Numbered from the stretch's first letter, positions 11,341 through 20,611 are shown. The stretch is 64,000 nt of DNA from Skeletonema tropicum (GCA_037178625.1 CM074146.1:496001-560000), one strand, 5' to 3'. The notes: generated by a model from the sequence alone, not told the origin. A program made the numbers and translations.

Positions 11341-12240
11341 AGTACGCTATGGCGCGTCGATTTTTTGGAACCGGAGCATTTCCCGCATTTTTTTGTTAGT
11401 GAAATGCTCTATATCCCAACCATTTTGAAATCTCCTTTTGAAAGGAGATTTGTTGTTAGGCTCATAACCCCTTAGACCTGAAATCTCCTTTCAAAAGGAG
11501 ATTTGCTACTCCGACTTGTTAGTGATGAAAGCTAGCGAGTAGAGTACAGCTCCTTTTGTGTTTTCCCCTCAAAAACCTGTAGCCCTTCTACGCAATAATT
11601 GACCTAAAGGCCACACAAAGCACTGATATTAAGCGAGGACATGTGACATGTTACTTATTTGCACGAGGCCTACGAGTATATTTGAAATCTCCTTTCAAAA
11701 GGAGATTTGCCTCTCACGTAGAAACATACCAGAGCTCTACGTAAATCTCCTTTCAAAAGGAGATTTCAAAAAATGGTTGGGATATAGCTTTGGGCCATGG
11801 TGGCCAAAATTAAGTTTCAGGGAAGTGGTTTACATGCTTGTCCCGCGATACTATCCTTTAGGTGACTATTATGAGAGTATATACTGAGGGGCAGGTGGTG
11901 AAGCCTTATATTTTCGTGGAGATATGCATTTGAAGGTGCTCTCTAGCTTGGTACTAGCTTTGATGGCTGATGGCCTGTCAAATTTGTGCAGCAAAAAGCT
12001 ACTGGACTCTCACATGCATTTCTCAGCGGAGCATTGGAATTATTTTACAGTCAACACATGTATAGAACCCCGATTATGGTCGACAAAAGGATGGTGCTAC
12101 TGGAAAAGTATATTCGGCAACTCCCCAAAATATAATTTTGGCCATTGTGGCCCAAAGTTAGAGCATTTCACTAACAAAAAAAATTGAAAAAAGGCTCCGG
12201 TTCCAAAAAACGAAGATTTTGGCGCGGCGCACGGCCTTTA
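11341..12240. repeat. Cluster of nested inverted repeats
   Basis: The sequence near 11345-11415 (GGAACCGGAGC ... TTTGTTAGTGAAATGCTCT) recurs in reverse complement near 12157-12220. ATATCCCAACCATTTT next to a palindrome at 11412 recurs inverted at about 11770-11785. GGGCCATGGTGGCCAAAATTA near 11792 recurs inverted near 12130. Inside sit four copies of a 24-bp palindrome (separate entry). The layout suggests a palindromic non-autonomous DNA element or several stacked insertions. No coding sequence is evident. Confidence 0.6.
11428..11766. repeat. Four copies of a 24-bp palindrome (AAATCTCCTTT..AAAGGAGATTT)
   Basis: Copies lie at 11428-11451, 11481-11504, 11685-11708 and 11743-11766. Each is an 11-bp arm, a two-base centre and the complementary arm. 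Spacings between starts are 53, 204 and 58 bp, so this is not a regular array. They are grouped as two pairs, each pair about 55 bp apart, inside a larger inverted repeat. They could be binding sites for an element-encoded or host protein, or fold-back DNA ends. Confidence 0.75.
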
Positions 12241-12332
12241 TTACATTTTCATCCAGTCACCAAATTTTTGAAACCTCGGTTAAATTTAAAAAATGACGTA
12301 CCATAGAGTTTCGAGAAGATTCGGTGTTCCAC

Positions 12333-13695
12333 TAGTGTTGAAAAATTTCTAAGGGAGAAATTTCAGCACTGAAACTTACTGGAAAATTTCAGGGTGAAAT
12401 TGTTGATAAATTTGGCCAAAATTGAAATTCTCAAAAGTTCTGGCGGGAAGGCCCATATCGCTCCAATATCGCTAACACGAAAAACCAAAAACTTGCAACA
12501 GCCGATGAACCTAAGTACTACATGATGTTGTTGTGAGTGCTCTCAAGTGCTGTGACTTTCTCATCCTCCTTCCTGGCAACCCGGAGTACCAGAAGTTTTT
12601 TGAGGAGCGTACTCCGCAAAAGGAAGCTGAGCTGAATGAGTTGATGGAGCACTTCAAGAATGAACGAATTTGGAAGATGTTTGATACGGTTATTGCCTTC
12701 ACCCTCCCCTTCAAGGAAGCACATTTGGCTTGCTCCCGCAAGGATATGCCACTCAGTGTTTACCCCCTTCTAGTTCAAGCCCTGCGCAATGATATCAACA
12801 AGTGCCTCGCTGAGGAGTTCGACATTCTTCTTGGCGAAGGCGCAAGAACAGAAGTTGTCGATATGAATATGCTCCGTCCTCGTTTCAATATGAATGGCGT
12901 TGATCCCAGCGGACAGAAGGTTGGCTTACTCGATGAGCATCACTTGATGGCTTTCCTCTGTGACCCCAAGTCTCGTGCCTGGAGGAATGTATTCTACCTG
13001 CAAACAAACAAGGCCGCACTTGTGAGAAAGATGATTGAGTGGTATGTGCCCTTGGGTGTTGATGGTTTGGACGAGATGCAGAAGAGAGCGCTCAAGGATT
13101 TCGAGAACTTTGATACTCAGTCGAATGACTGGTATCATTCTTTTGTAGATCCACTTCCGCTGGTTCCATCTTCTGAGGAACTGGAAAAGAGTAACAAGAA
13201 GTCTTTCAGTATCAAAGGAGTGGTAATGTATGCAGAGAGGACTGGTGCTATTTCTGGACGCTTGGGGTGGTTTGAGTGTTACGCAGGAATGTCCGACTTC
13301 TATCGACTTGTTGCAAAGCTTCTACTGTCCATGGGAACGGTGGGGTCTATGGATTGCGAACGTCGGGCCAAACCTTTGAAGCACACCATTCTTACTAAGG
13401 TCCGGAATAGGATGAAGGATGGCACTGGAATTGCCCTTCTTCGAGGATATGAAAACCTTCATCATATCATGCATGCGAAGAAGGTGCTTGGGAAGAGGAT
13501 TTCTGAGACGCTTTGAGAGTGTGGTGGCTGGTTGGATTGTGAGTGTTCGTACTTCTACAAGCAAGAGAAATTGTGTGGTCTTAAGTTTAGAAGAAGCTGT
13601 AGTGAAATTTGTTTTTGAAATTCCCTTGAAATTTCTGAAATTTCACCCCCTGTAACTTTCACAAATCTCAGAAAGGGTGAAATTTTTCAACACTA
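12333..13695 (+). mobile_element. hAT-type DNA transposon with exact 8-bp target duplication
   Basis: The ends are a 17-bp terminal inverted repeat, TAGTGTTGAAAAATTTC, at 12333 and its complement ending at 13695. The 8-bp sequence TGTTCCAC lies directly outside both ends (12325-12332 and 13696-13703). An 8-bp duplication is the hAT signature, and the internal frame has a hAT C-terminal dimerisation region. Element length is 1363 bp, shorter than a complete hAT (usually over 2 kb), so it is an internally deleted, probably non-autonomous copy. Just outside, CATCCAGTCACCAAA (about 12251) and its complement (about 13717-13731) face each other, so the hAT appears to have landed in an older palindromic element. 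Confidence 0.9.
12515..13516 (+). pseudogene. hAT transposase, C-terminal part
   Basis: The frame is open from 12515 to TGA 13514-13516, with no ATG near its start; the first internal ATG is about 35 codons in. About 330 codons remain. The stretch with LMAFLCDPKSRAW corresponds to the hAT LDPR-type motif. The C-terminal LLLSMGTVGSMDCERRAKPL followed by a region with RNRMKD matches the hAT dimerisation domain pattern (cluster of small residues, SxxCER, RNR). The N-terminal BED finger and first catalytic region are absent, so the protein cannot be an active transposase alone. It lies entirely within the hAT inverted repeats. Confidence 0.8.
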
Positions 13696-13703
13696 TGTTC
13701 CAC

Positions 13704-14496
13704 CGTCGAATTAGTTTGGTGACTGGATGAATTTGGCTAGACTTAGACGAAAATCACGGGAGTTTAGCTAACTACCCGTTCCCCCCTTCTCGCAGGGGGG
13801 AAAATCGGGGGGAATCCCCCCGATAAAGGGTATAGTAGGCTACTTAATTAGAGGCCTAATGGTTCCCCTAAGAGGGGTGACCTCGTAAGTAGAACTATAC
13901 CAATTCCGATAAGTAATGCAAAACGACGGCGATTCAAATTTCAATTTACACACAATTTACTGTCCGTGAAGTTATCATAGACGGCGTTCATTCTCGAGAT
14001 GTTACGTAAGTAGGTAACATTTTCACGGACAACTTCCCTAGAGAGATCCTCATTATATACCCGACCAAATTCAAATCTATCCAGATTTGGTACGTAACAT
14101 TGGACAAATATTAACATACTTTTTTTTTTTTTTAAAGATAAATAAGTGATTAGTTTAGGATGGTATTCAGGAGCTGTTTACTGGGCAAGCTGGATCTGAA
14201 CTTGCCCATTTTAGGTAATAAGAGGAGTGCAGTCTAGGTATCTCTAGTTCATTAATATTTGAACTCTAACGTAGGAATTCAATTCCTACAGAGAGAGGCT
14301 ACGCTGCACACGCGTATTTCACACACACCACTGCACACACCACTCGAATTGTAAGTGCCACGTCACACATGACGTGGCACTACTTAGCTTTTGTTTTTGG
14401 AGGGCAAAACAAGGGCAGAATTTGTCGTGGGGCAAGACCCCTTTCTTTACCCCAAGGACCAAGACACAAACTCTCCTTTTCGCACATGAAACTTAA
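13704..14496. other. Intergenic/repeat-rich stretch between hAT and the TTAA element
   Basis: No gene is seen. The stretch holds a G/C-run hairpin (about 13780-13830: CCCCCC/GGGGGG arms) and TGTCCGTGAAG at 13961. The string GTTACGTAAGTAGGTAACATTT ends in TTCACGGAC at about 14030 and also occurs near 20353-20380. There is a 16-nt T-run near 14121. An inverted-repeat arm at 14275-14370 has its partner at 20240-20337. Confidence 0.5.
14275..14370. repeat. Left arm of inverted repeat (partner 20240-20337)
   Basis: AGAGAGGCTACGC, ACACGCGTATTTCACACACACC, ACTGCACACACCACTC and TTGTAAGTG occur here and, as complement and in mirrored order, at 20240-20337. The two arms enclose about 5.9 kb including the whole TTAA element and a decayed IQ/coiled-coil gene. 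Beyond the right arm the string ending TTCACGGACA (about 20381) mirrors TGTCCGTGAA (13961), so a larger element with ends at about 13961 and 20381 is possible. Confidence 0.6.
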
Positions 14497-14975
14497 GGTT
14501 ACGGGGTCGCTTGTTTTTAAGGGCTAGTACGCTCTAAAATAATGTGAGGGAGCCCTTACAGGTACTTAGTCTTTTTTGTAGTGGTACAGTATGAGGCGTT
14601 TCACATCACCACCGATCAACCATCAAACCATGGCACAAAGTTAGCGCTCTCCACCCCATACGGCACGTGTGTACTACGCCAAAATCACTGGGGTCGGTGA
14701 AATAACTACGACGGTAAATCATTACTAATACCATTAGCCGCCATTATTCGCTGGAATTCTATCACTGGAACCTTTCGAATTTTTTAATTAATACACCCAC
14801 CGTCGTCATTGCATCCGACGGTACATGCACCACTCGACACAACAGCATCCTCCCCTACACATCGTTGCGGCGCTCTTACTACACAAAAATTGTCACGGGC
14901 GCTTCACCTATCAATATACCATCGACCGCCGTCGGAATTGTCTCACTGGCCACCGCATAATTTGAAAACAACAGC
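14497..14975 (+). repeat. Left terminal inverted repeat, TTAA element copy 1
   Basis: 479 bp, mirrored at 17034-17512. The inner end lies 10 bp before the zinc-knuckle gene ATG, so the repeat contains that gene's upstream region. It contains CACGTG-type and AATT-rich patches but no clear TATA box that I would call. Confidence 0.9.
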
Positions 14976-14985
14976 AACATAAAAA

Positions 14986-15882
14986 ATGTCAGTAACGACA
15001 TCCCCAATTAACTGTGAAGTGAAAGCAAGCATGTTATTTCTCACTCAGTGCCTTCCGGATGACAAAAGGAAGCTGTGGTTGACACCAAAAGAAATACGCG
15101 ACCGTCATGTCCACTGTGGGGTGCATAGTTCGTTGACAGACGTCATGGTCATCAATGCACTGAAGGTGGTTAATAAAGGGGAAATATTTCTCTGGAAAAA
15201 TATGTTTCGCAACACTGCCTACTATATCCCGAAGAACTCCCCCAAAGCAATACAGCTTCCGAACGAGCAACGGTTCAAGGCAGGAGGTGGGGGTAAACGT
15301 ATAAATATTAATCCTGAAAGAAATTTTTTCAAAACTTGTGCAGAAGCAGCAGACCATTTGAAGAGAGTGAACGATGCACTGGATGAGCTTGCACAGGTGG
15401 AAACCCAAACGCAGCAGGAGAGGACTGAAGCTCGTGACGAAGGAACGCATCAACCAGACTCTGGTGCACAGGAAGATGAAACGCATGAAACAGTCGGCGA
15501 GAGGCCAGAAGATGAAGGAACGCAGCCACCAGATACTAGCGTGCGAGAAGATGAAACGCAGGAAGCTTATGTTGAAGAGGAAGCTCATGTTGAAGTAGAA
15601 TTTGAATCGGGTATCGACATGATTGAGGGTTCAGCCAAAGAGGCAAAGAAGACGAGCTATCGCAGAGCCCAAGTGCCATTGGGTGAGTCAGCGAAGAGTT
15701 CAGTAAAGAAGAAGAAGTCAACTACAGTCAGGAAGTGTGGCATTTGTCGACAACCTGGTCATACAGCTCCGCAATGTACCTTGCCCAGAAGTACGAAGAG
15801 GTTAAAGAATCCGATCGAGTGGAATGTGAATGCCCCCACACCAAAGAAACCCCGAAAAGCAATAAAACTGATTGAATGGTAA
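14986..15882 (+). CDS. Element-encoded CCHC zinc-knuckle protein (copy 1)
   Basis: The ATG at 14986 lies 10 bp inside the inverted repeat, and the frame gives 298 aa. Residues 1-115 are globular and contain PDDKRKLWLTPKEIRD; residues 140-205 are acidic Glu/Thr-rich imperfect repeats (EDETHE, EDEGTQ, EDETQE). A basic stretch follows, then a zinc knuckle C-x2-C-x4-H-x4-C at residues 251-264 (CGICRQPGHTAPQC), and a Lys/Pro-rich tail. Such knuckles bind single-stranded nucleic acid and occur at the C-termini of some transposases and Gag proteins. The C-terminal half is shared with a fragment in copy 2 (36860-37090), but the N-terminal part is not seen there. It converges with the OB-like gene, and the two stops are only about 10 bp apart. 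Function in transposition is inferred. Confidence 0.75.
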   Translation: MSVTTSPINCEVKASMLFLTQCLPDDKRKLWLTPKEIRDRHVHCGVHSSLTDVMVINALKVVNKGEIFLWKNMFRNTAYYIPKNSPKAIQLPNEQRFKAGGGGKRININPERNFFKTCAEAADHLKRVNDALDELAQVETQTQQERTEARDEGTHQPDSGAQEDETHETVGERPEDEGTQPPDTSVREDETQEAYVEEEAHVEVEFESGIDMIEGSAKEAKKTSYRRAQVPLGESAKSSVKKKKSTTVRKCGICRQPGHTAPQCTLPRSTKRLKNPIEWNVNAPTPKKPRKAIKLIEW

Positions 15883-15891
15883 ACTAAGTAT

Positions 15892-16992
15892 TTAAGAACA
15901 TACATAGCAGTATCCCGTGTACTTCCCATCTTCTTCTGGGAATGTGTTTCGTACAGCATTCACAAGGCAATCCGGAAGCATCATTCTCTTGCCCTTCCCA
16001 CAAATTGAATAGACGTTTGTTGCATACCACCAATATACCATGCATCTCTTCTGGCTGTTTGTCATTTTATCCACTTCTTCTGTTGCAAAGTAACAATCCT
16101 CTCGGATTGTATTCAAGTTCAACCTATGAACTGGCTGTGATTTACAGATGCAGACAATCATTTGAATGCCGTTGATGGAACATAGACGGTTTGGAAATTC
16201 ACACTTTGCATTGGAGACATCTTTCTGCAGGTTGCCGCCCGCAGTATCATTATCATTCGCAGATGGAGTATCATTAGACTTGTCGGATGAGTTCGACAGG
16301 TCGCACGATAGTTGCTGTTGCTTCACATTCTCTGGGATTATAGCATAGCCAATCTTTCGAAACTCGACAATGAATAAAGCTGGCATTGGGTTGCTGTTGC
16401 CAATTCTGTGTGTCAGCTCTGTGAACACTGGTAACTTGATTATGTCCCCCCTTTCCAGCTTCCTTGCTTCGTGTGTGAGGTGAGTAACAACACGTCCGAC
16501 AATAATGTTGCCGTCACCGTCGCACAACGTGAGATGAGTAAATTGTACTTGAGTGACAGTAGAAGATCCACCTTTCCCTCCTTTCATTTCAACAGTTCCT
16601 CGATACTTGGTCTCTCGTTCCACAACCTGTAAGATCGGTTCATCGGTGATGGAAGATGTATCCTCCCTCCGCGCAACCTTTGTGATGTATCCCATTGTAA
16701 GCTCAATTCCACTCCCCTCAGTTGCCGGGGGGCTCTCATAATCAGGGTATTTATCTCCCATAACAAGGGGGAAGTCTTTCTTGTGCATCTGCACATGGGA
16801 ACAAAATTCACGAACATATGCGAAGTGTTCCTGTTTCCATTCATCTTTGTTGGCCTTGATATGATTGAGCAAGTTTTTATTGTTCTCAATGTGTGTCCAC
16901 ATATCCTCGGCCTTCATTTTATCCTCTTTCTTCTCTTGAATTGAATCCCCCTTACTCCTCTTTGGTTGTCTTTCCTCGCCCTCCTCACTCAT
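15892..16992 (-). CDS. Element-encoded OB-fold-like protein with P2X7-ballast-like C-terminus (copy 1)
   Basis: The frame runs from ATG 16992-16990 (MSEEGEERQPK; the open frame extends a little further but without ATG) and gives 366 aa. The basic N-terminus is followed by a helical region (30-75). Residues about 120-220 have a beta-rich pattern with LTLCDGDGNIIVGR and LERGDIIKLPVF, which resembles an RPA-type OB fold (single-stranded DNA binding). After a Ser/Asn linker, the last 55 residues hold YWWYAT, LP-x-C, R-x-x-FP and GKYTGY, in the same order and spacing as the cytoplasmic C-terminal domain of P2X7 receptors, which is a zinc-containing domain also found outside receptors. Several Cys (CIC, CYVC) could bind metal. 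Both resemblances come from memory of families and need a profile search. A decayed copy is at 37109-38210. Confidence 0.65.
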   Translation of the reverse strand: MSEEGEERQPKRSKGDSIQEKKEDKMKAEDMWTHIENNKNLLNHIKANKDEWKQEHFAYVREFCSHVQMHKKDFPLVMGDKYPDYESPPATEGSGIELTMGYITKVARREDTSSITDEPILQVVERETKYRGTVEMKGGKGGSSTVTQVQFTHLTLCDGDGNIIVGRVVTHLTHEARKLERGDIIKLPVFTELTHRIGNSNPMPALFIVEFRKIGYAIIPENVKQQQLSCDLSNSSDKSNDTPSANDNDTAGGNLQKDVSNAKCEFPNRLCSINGIQMIVCICKSQPVHRLNLNTIREDCYFATEEVDKMTNSQKRCMVYWWYATNVYSICGKGKRMMLPDCLVNAVRNTFPEEDGKYTGYCYVCS

Positions 16993-17033
16993 GCTGTGAA
17001 TAAATATTATTATTTTCAAATTACAATAGGAGC

Positions 17034-17512
17034 GCTGTTGTTTTCAAATTATGCGGTGGCCAGTGAGACAATTCCGACGGCGGTCGATGGTATATTGATA
17101 GGTGAAGCGCCCGTGACAATTTTTGTGTAGTAAGAGCGCCGCAACGATGTGTAGGGGAGGATGCTGTTGTGTCGAGTGGTGCATGTACCGTCGGATGCAA
17201 TGACGACGGTGGGTGTATTAATTAAAAAATTCGAAAGGTTCCAGTGATAGAATTCCAGCGAATAATGGCGGCTAATGGTATTAGTAATGATTTACCGTCG
17301 TAGTTATTTCACCGACCCCAGTGATTTTGGCGTAGTACACACGTGCCGTATGGGGTGGAGAGCGCTAACTTTGTGCCATGGTTTGATGGTTGATCGGTGG
17401 TGATGTGAAACGCCTCATACTGTACCACTACAAAAAAGACTAAGTACCTGTAAGGGCTCCCTCACATTATTTTAGAGCGTACTAGCCCTTAAAAACAAGC
17501 GACCCCGTAACC
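17034..17512 (-). repeat. Right terminal inverted repeat, TTAA element copy 1
   Basis: Exact-looking complement of 14497-14975. The OB-like gene's ATG (16992) lies 42 bp inside its inner end, so both element genes are preceded by the same 479 bp. Confidence 0.9.
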
Positions 17513-17516
17513 TTAA

Positions 17517-18018
17517 GAATTTTGAACGAAGCCTCTTTCATTTTTTTGTTTCACGTGAAGATGTCTGAGCCCAAATAGAATCTCAGTCTCCACAATGGTA
17601 TAGGTGATGGAGATAGAGAAGATAAAGAGAAGTTGAGAAGTGAGCCTATGATTTAGGTGAGCTATCTACGTAATAGTACAGATATTCTGCCACCCCCACG
17701 CTTTCATAATGAATATCGTAGGTCAGTGTGAAAGTGAAACAGAGAGAGAGAGATGTACTGAAGATATACATTTCGTAGATTGCAAAATCCAAATAGGTTC
17801 AAGGTTGTTTGCTCCGATACCAAAAATATACGATCAACTGAATAGAAAGGGTCTATGGTACTCCGAGAGGAAAACTATTTCAGATTATTTCAGAGGCATA
17901 GCTGGTTGGTCAACACCGGATGATGTTGATTACGGTCAACACTGGGTGATGTTGCATACCCCCCCACAATAGAATGCCTAAGCATCCAACGAAGTACATT
18001 ACCATAAATAATAATCCA
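17517..18018. other. Intergenic stretch right of TTAA element copy 1
   Basis: A short frame (17709-17972) has no recognisable domain. No structural repeat was noticed apart from short AC/GA-rich runs. I see nothing else that can be supported. Confidence 0.4.
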
Positions 18019-19581
18019 CTATCCAGTATTTATCGCAGTGCCAAGAAGAGCAGATAGGTAGGACATCGGCTTCTCATGGCAGATTGACGGTTCTTCTTCA
18101 GTAATGGTGAATGCCGAAGATGGTGGTTCGACAGTTGTTGTAGTCGACGACAGCGGGTTGTCAACTATAGAAGTAGAAGAAGATGGTTGTAGTTCATTCA
18201 GGATGATTGGTTTGGGTGTTACAAGTTCAGATGTCGTGATTTTTGATGTCACGACAGGTGGTGAATTCATTTCTGACGATATGGATGGGCTTGAATTTGA
18301 AATGGAGGCAGAAGACGAAGTTGAATGTGCTTCGTCTACGGAGATTGATCTGGGATTTCTAGATGAAACAGGTTGATGAACAATAGAGCTAAGCAGTCAA
18401 TAGCTTATGGATGGATGGTTTGAGAGTCAATCGATTTGATGACAAGATGACACATGCTCCTGAGAAGGACGTTAAGATCCTCAACAGATGCCAGTTTATG
18501 TTGTCGTTTCATCTTGTCGCAAAAGGTAGACATGGTTAGCAAATCAGGTTGACTCACTGGGTGGTTCGGGGTAGGGATGTCACTGATTGCTAACATTGCA
18601 CCCTTATTTCTAAGAGTACGATCAATCCGTTTCCATCGCTTGGAACGGCGACGGCGGCGTCGTCTTCTACTACGACGACTGGATTTACCCCTGGAAGAAG
18701 AAATTGGTGCTTCTTTGCTGCGGACAAGCCCACTGCTTTGTTGCAAAGAGTCGTCCAACGCATTTTCTCTGCCACTCGATTCACTTGAAAGAACGGCCCC
18801 TATGCCTATGACTTTTTGTGGGGGGTGGCATCATGATGGTGAAGATTTTCACCACCGTGCCGATGAGAATTTTCCAATACGTTTTCTCTGCTACTCAATC
18901 CACCAACACTAGATTCGTGGAGAGTTGTCCCAATTACGTTTCCTCTGCGTTCAATTCACTGGGGTCATGAAGAACTGACTTTTTAATGATTCCGTTGTTG
19001 CTCGATTCAGATGATTTGCTGCAAGACAGCTTATCATCCTTATCTCTCGGTTGCCGAAGAAGAGACTTCAAATTCTCCTGCAAAGAATTGTTTGATTCCT
19101 GATGAGATTGCACCGACTGCTGAAGTTCCTTATTAGCTTCCTGAAGTGAATGCACCGACTGCTGAACTTCCTGAATAGTTGCCAAAAGCCCCTACTCATT
19201 TTTCAACAACTGCTTGTGCCGCCCCTTCTCACTACGTTTATGCCGACGAAGTGTACTCCTACTCCGTGGTGGAAGTGGTAATCCCCTGTCACGAAGTGGA
19301 TTGGAACGAGCGGCCGCCTCCTGTTTACGTTTCTTGCGCTGAAGCACAATGTACCGACGCCAAATCTGATTGGATTTGGCTGCGTGATCTCTTTCAGCAG
19401 ATGCTCTTTCAGCAGATGCGATGTGATCCCTCTGCAAACGAATGCGGCAGAAGACAGAGCACCAATTCCGCTGAATTATGATTACCGATCGTTGCTTCAG
19501 CGCAAGTTGAGAGCGGCCCACTCTTGCAATGGCGTTGGCACTTGTCAAAGGTTTCCACTGCTGATGCAGCAACTCCTCCAA
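18019..19581 (-). pseudogene. Decayed IQ-motif / coiled-coil protein gene
   Basis: Read on the minus strand from 19581, one frame encodes two IQ-like segments (VIIIQRNWCSVFCRIRLQR and SNQIWRRYIVLQRKKRKQ; such segments can bind calmodulin). It then meets a TAG at 19194-19192. The same frame continues without a shift into a heptad-rich coiled coil (QEVQQSVHSLQEANKELQQS), so the TAG looks like a nonsense mutation inside one gene. Further on, short imperfect repeats (SSRENVLENS, SSGRENALDD) and an Arg-rich stretch lie in other frames, and a Ser/Thr-rich frame runs to 18019. At least one stop and one frameshift argue for decay, but undetected introns are possible. A plus-strand frame at 18104-18376 is taken as a shadow. 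Confidence 0.5.
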
Positions 19582-20239
19582 GCTAGATCGAAGATTTCAT
19601 ACTCTGTGCTGAATTTCTTCAACAATCGCCGCTCTCGTTCAAGTAATTAACGTCCTAATCTAAGTTGAAAAATATGGTATCATCACTTTCAAATCATACA
19701 GATCATTCGACGTCGATCTGTCATTCGTTTTTCGAATCAAACGATGGAGTACTATGGAGTATATTCGTAGGAAAGTCTTTCGTCCATTGCTGTGATGTCG
19801 ATGCACACCATCATCGTAGAATGAAGAGCAACCAAACATGGATGTAGTTATAGCTTTCCACAAGGTTACCCATAATAGCTATTAGAAGAAATGAAAGTAT
19901 GGAGAGAAAGAGCAATTTATAACATCATTATAGTGTGTGAGTTGATGTGGAAAATGAAGAAAAAGTGTATCAGTTTTTTTTACATACCTATTCCCCCGGA
20001 TTCTTTGCGTGCGTGAACTTTGGACGATAGATAGACGGACATCATCGAAGACGTGATTGCTGTAAGACTGTTGGGGGGGAGGGCGGGTGAAAAAGGTATA
20101 TAGCGGCTGCAGGCGGCTGCGTAGCATGTGGTACATAATGGTGATGGTTGGCAGTTGGCAGTTGCCGGCGACCAGCGAGATGGATTTCGGAGCACCTCGC
20201 CGTGAAAGTCGGGAAGTACAGTATCACATGTCGCACACG
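19582..20239. other. Intergenic stretch
   Basis: No gene recognised; the several short frames here show no domains. It ends in the right arm of the long inverted repeat. Confidence 0.4.
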
Positions 20240-20381
20240 CTGGTTAATTGCCACGTCACCACTTACAATTTGAGTGGTGTGTGCAGTGGTGTGTGTGAAA
20301 TACGCGTGTGCGTAGCCTCTCTCATTCCTACAGGCGGCGGAAGAGATCAGGATGTTACGTAAGTAACATTTTCACGGACAG
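20240..20381. repeat. Right arm of inverted repeat and possible element end
   Basis: 20240-20337 is the complement of 14275-14370. It is followed by GATGTTACGTAAGTAACATTTTCACGGACA (to about 20381), whose last part mirrors TGTCCGTGAA at 13961 and which also recurs in direct orientation at 14000-14030. It lies 230 bp upstream of the AAA/TPR gene start. Confidence 0.55.
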
Positions 20382-20611
20382 GTTGCGGTCACCCTGTTCC
20401 CTGTTCCCGGCTTCAATTCAAGTTGAGACGGGGCTAATAGAAGTAAGTACGGGCTACGGCTCAAGAGTACTTATTGAAGGAACATCATAGTGTTGGTGTT
20501 GATGTTGATTGATTGCCTCGATAGATTCATGCCCTTCGAGAGCAACGTGACGAAGAGCTCATCTCCAGCAGCTAATAACCATTTTCCCTTTTATTCTCAA
20601 TAAATAAAACA

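Larger units (their letters stand above)
14497..17512. mobile_element. TTAA-flanked element with 479-bp terminal inverted repeats and two convergent genes (copy 1)
   Basis: The terminal inverted repeats are 14497-14975 and 17034-17512 and look identical over their length. TTAA abuts both ends (14493-14496, 17513-17516), and the bases further out do not match. A second copy at 32881-38737 ends at exactly the same base, again next to TTAA, which fixes the ends as GGTTACGGGG...CCCCGTAACC. TTAA duplication is typical of the piggyBac and Kolobok superfamilies. The 3.0-kb body holds only a zinc-knuckle gene and an OB-like gene, transcribed toward each other from promoters that must lie in or near the identical repeats. 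Both frames are intact. No DDE transposase is recognised, so it is either non-autonomous or of a type I do not know. Confidence 0.85.

Noticed and set aside
11428..11766. CRISPR-like array
   Set aside because: Four palindromic units with irregular spacing in a eukaryotic sequence, no spacers of constant length and no cas-like genes.
15034..15588. 184-codon minus-strand frame in the zinc-knuckle gene
   Set aside because: Shadow of the plus-strand gene; hydrophobic and Phe-rich as expected from the complement of Lys/Glu codons.
15892..16992. Helitron RPA-like protein
   Set aside because: No Rep/helicase gene, and the element has long terminal inverted repeats, which Helitrons lack.
14497..17512. 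MuDR-type (Mutator) element
   Set aside because: Long inverted repeats and convergent genes fit, but no 8-11-bp duplication outside the ends; both copies abut TTAA instead.
18104..18376. Acidic 90-aa plus-strand protein
   Set aside because: Has an ATG but is the complement of a Ser/Thr-rich minus-strand frame that continues the IQ/coiled-coil locus; no independent support.
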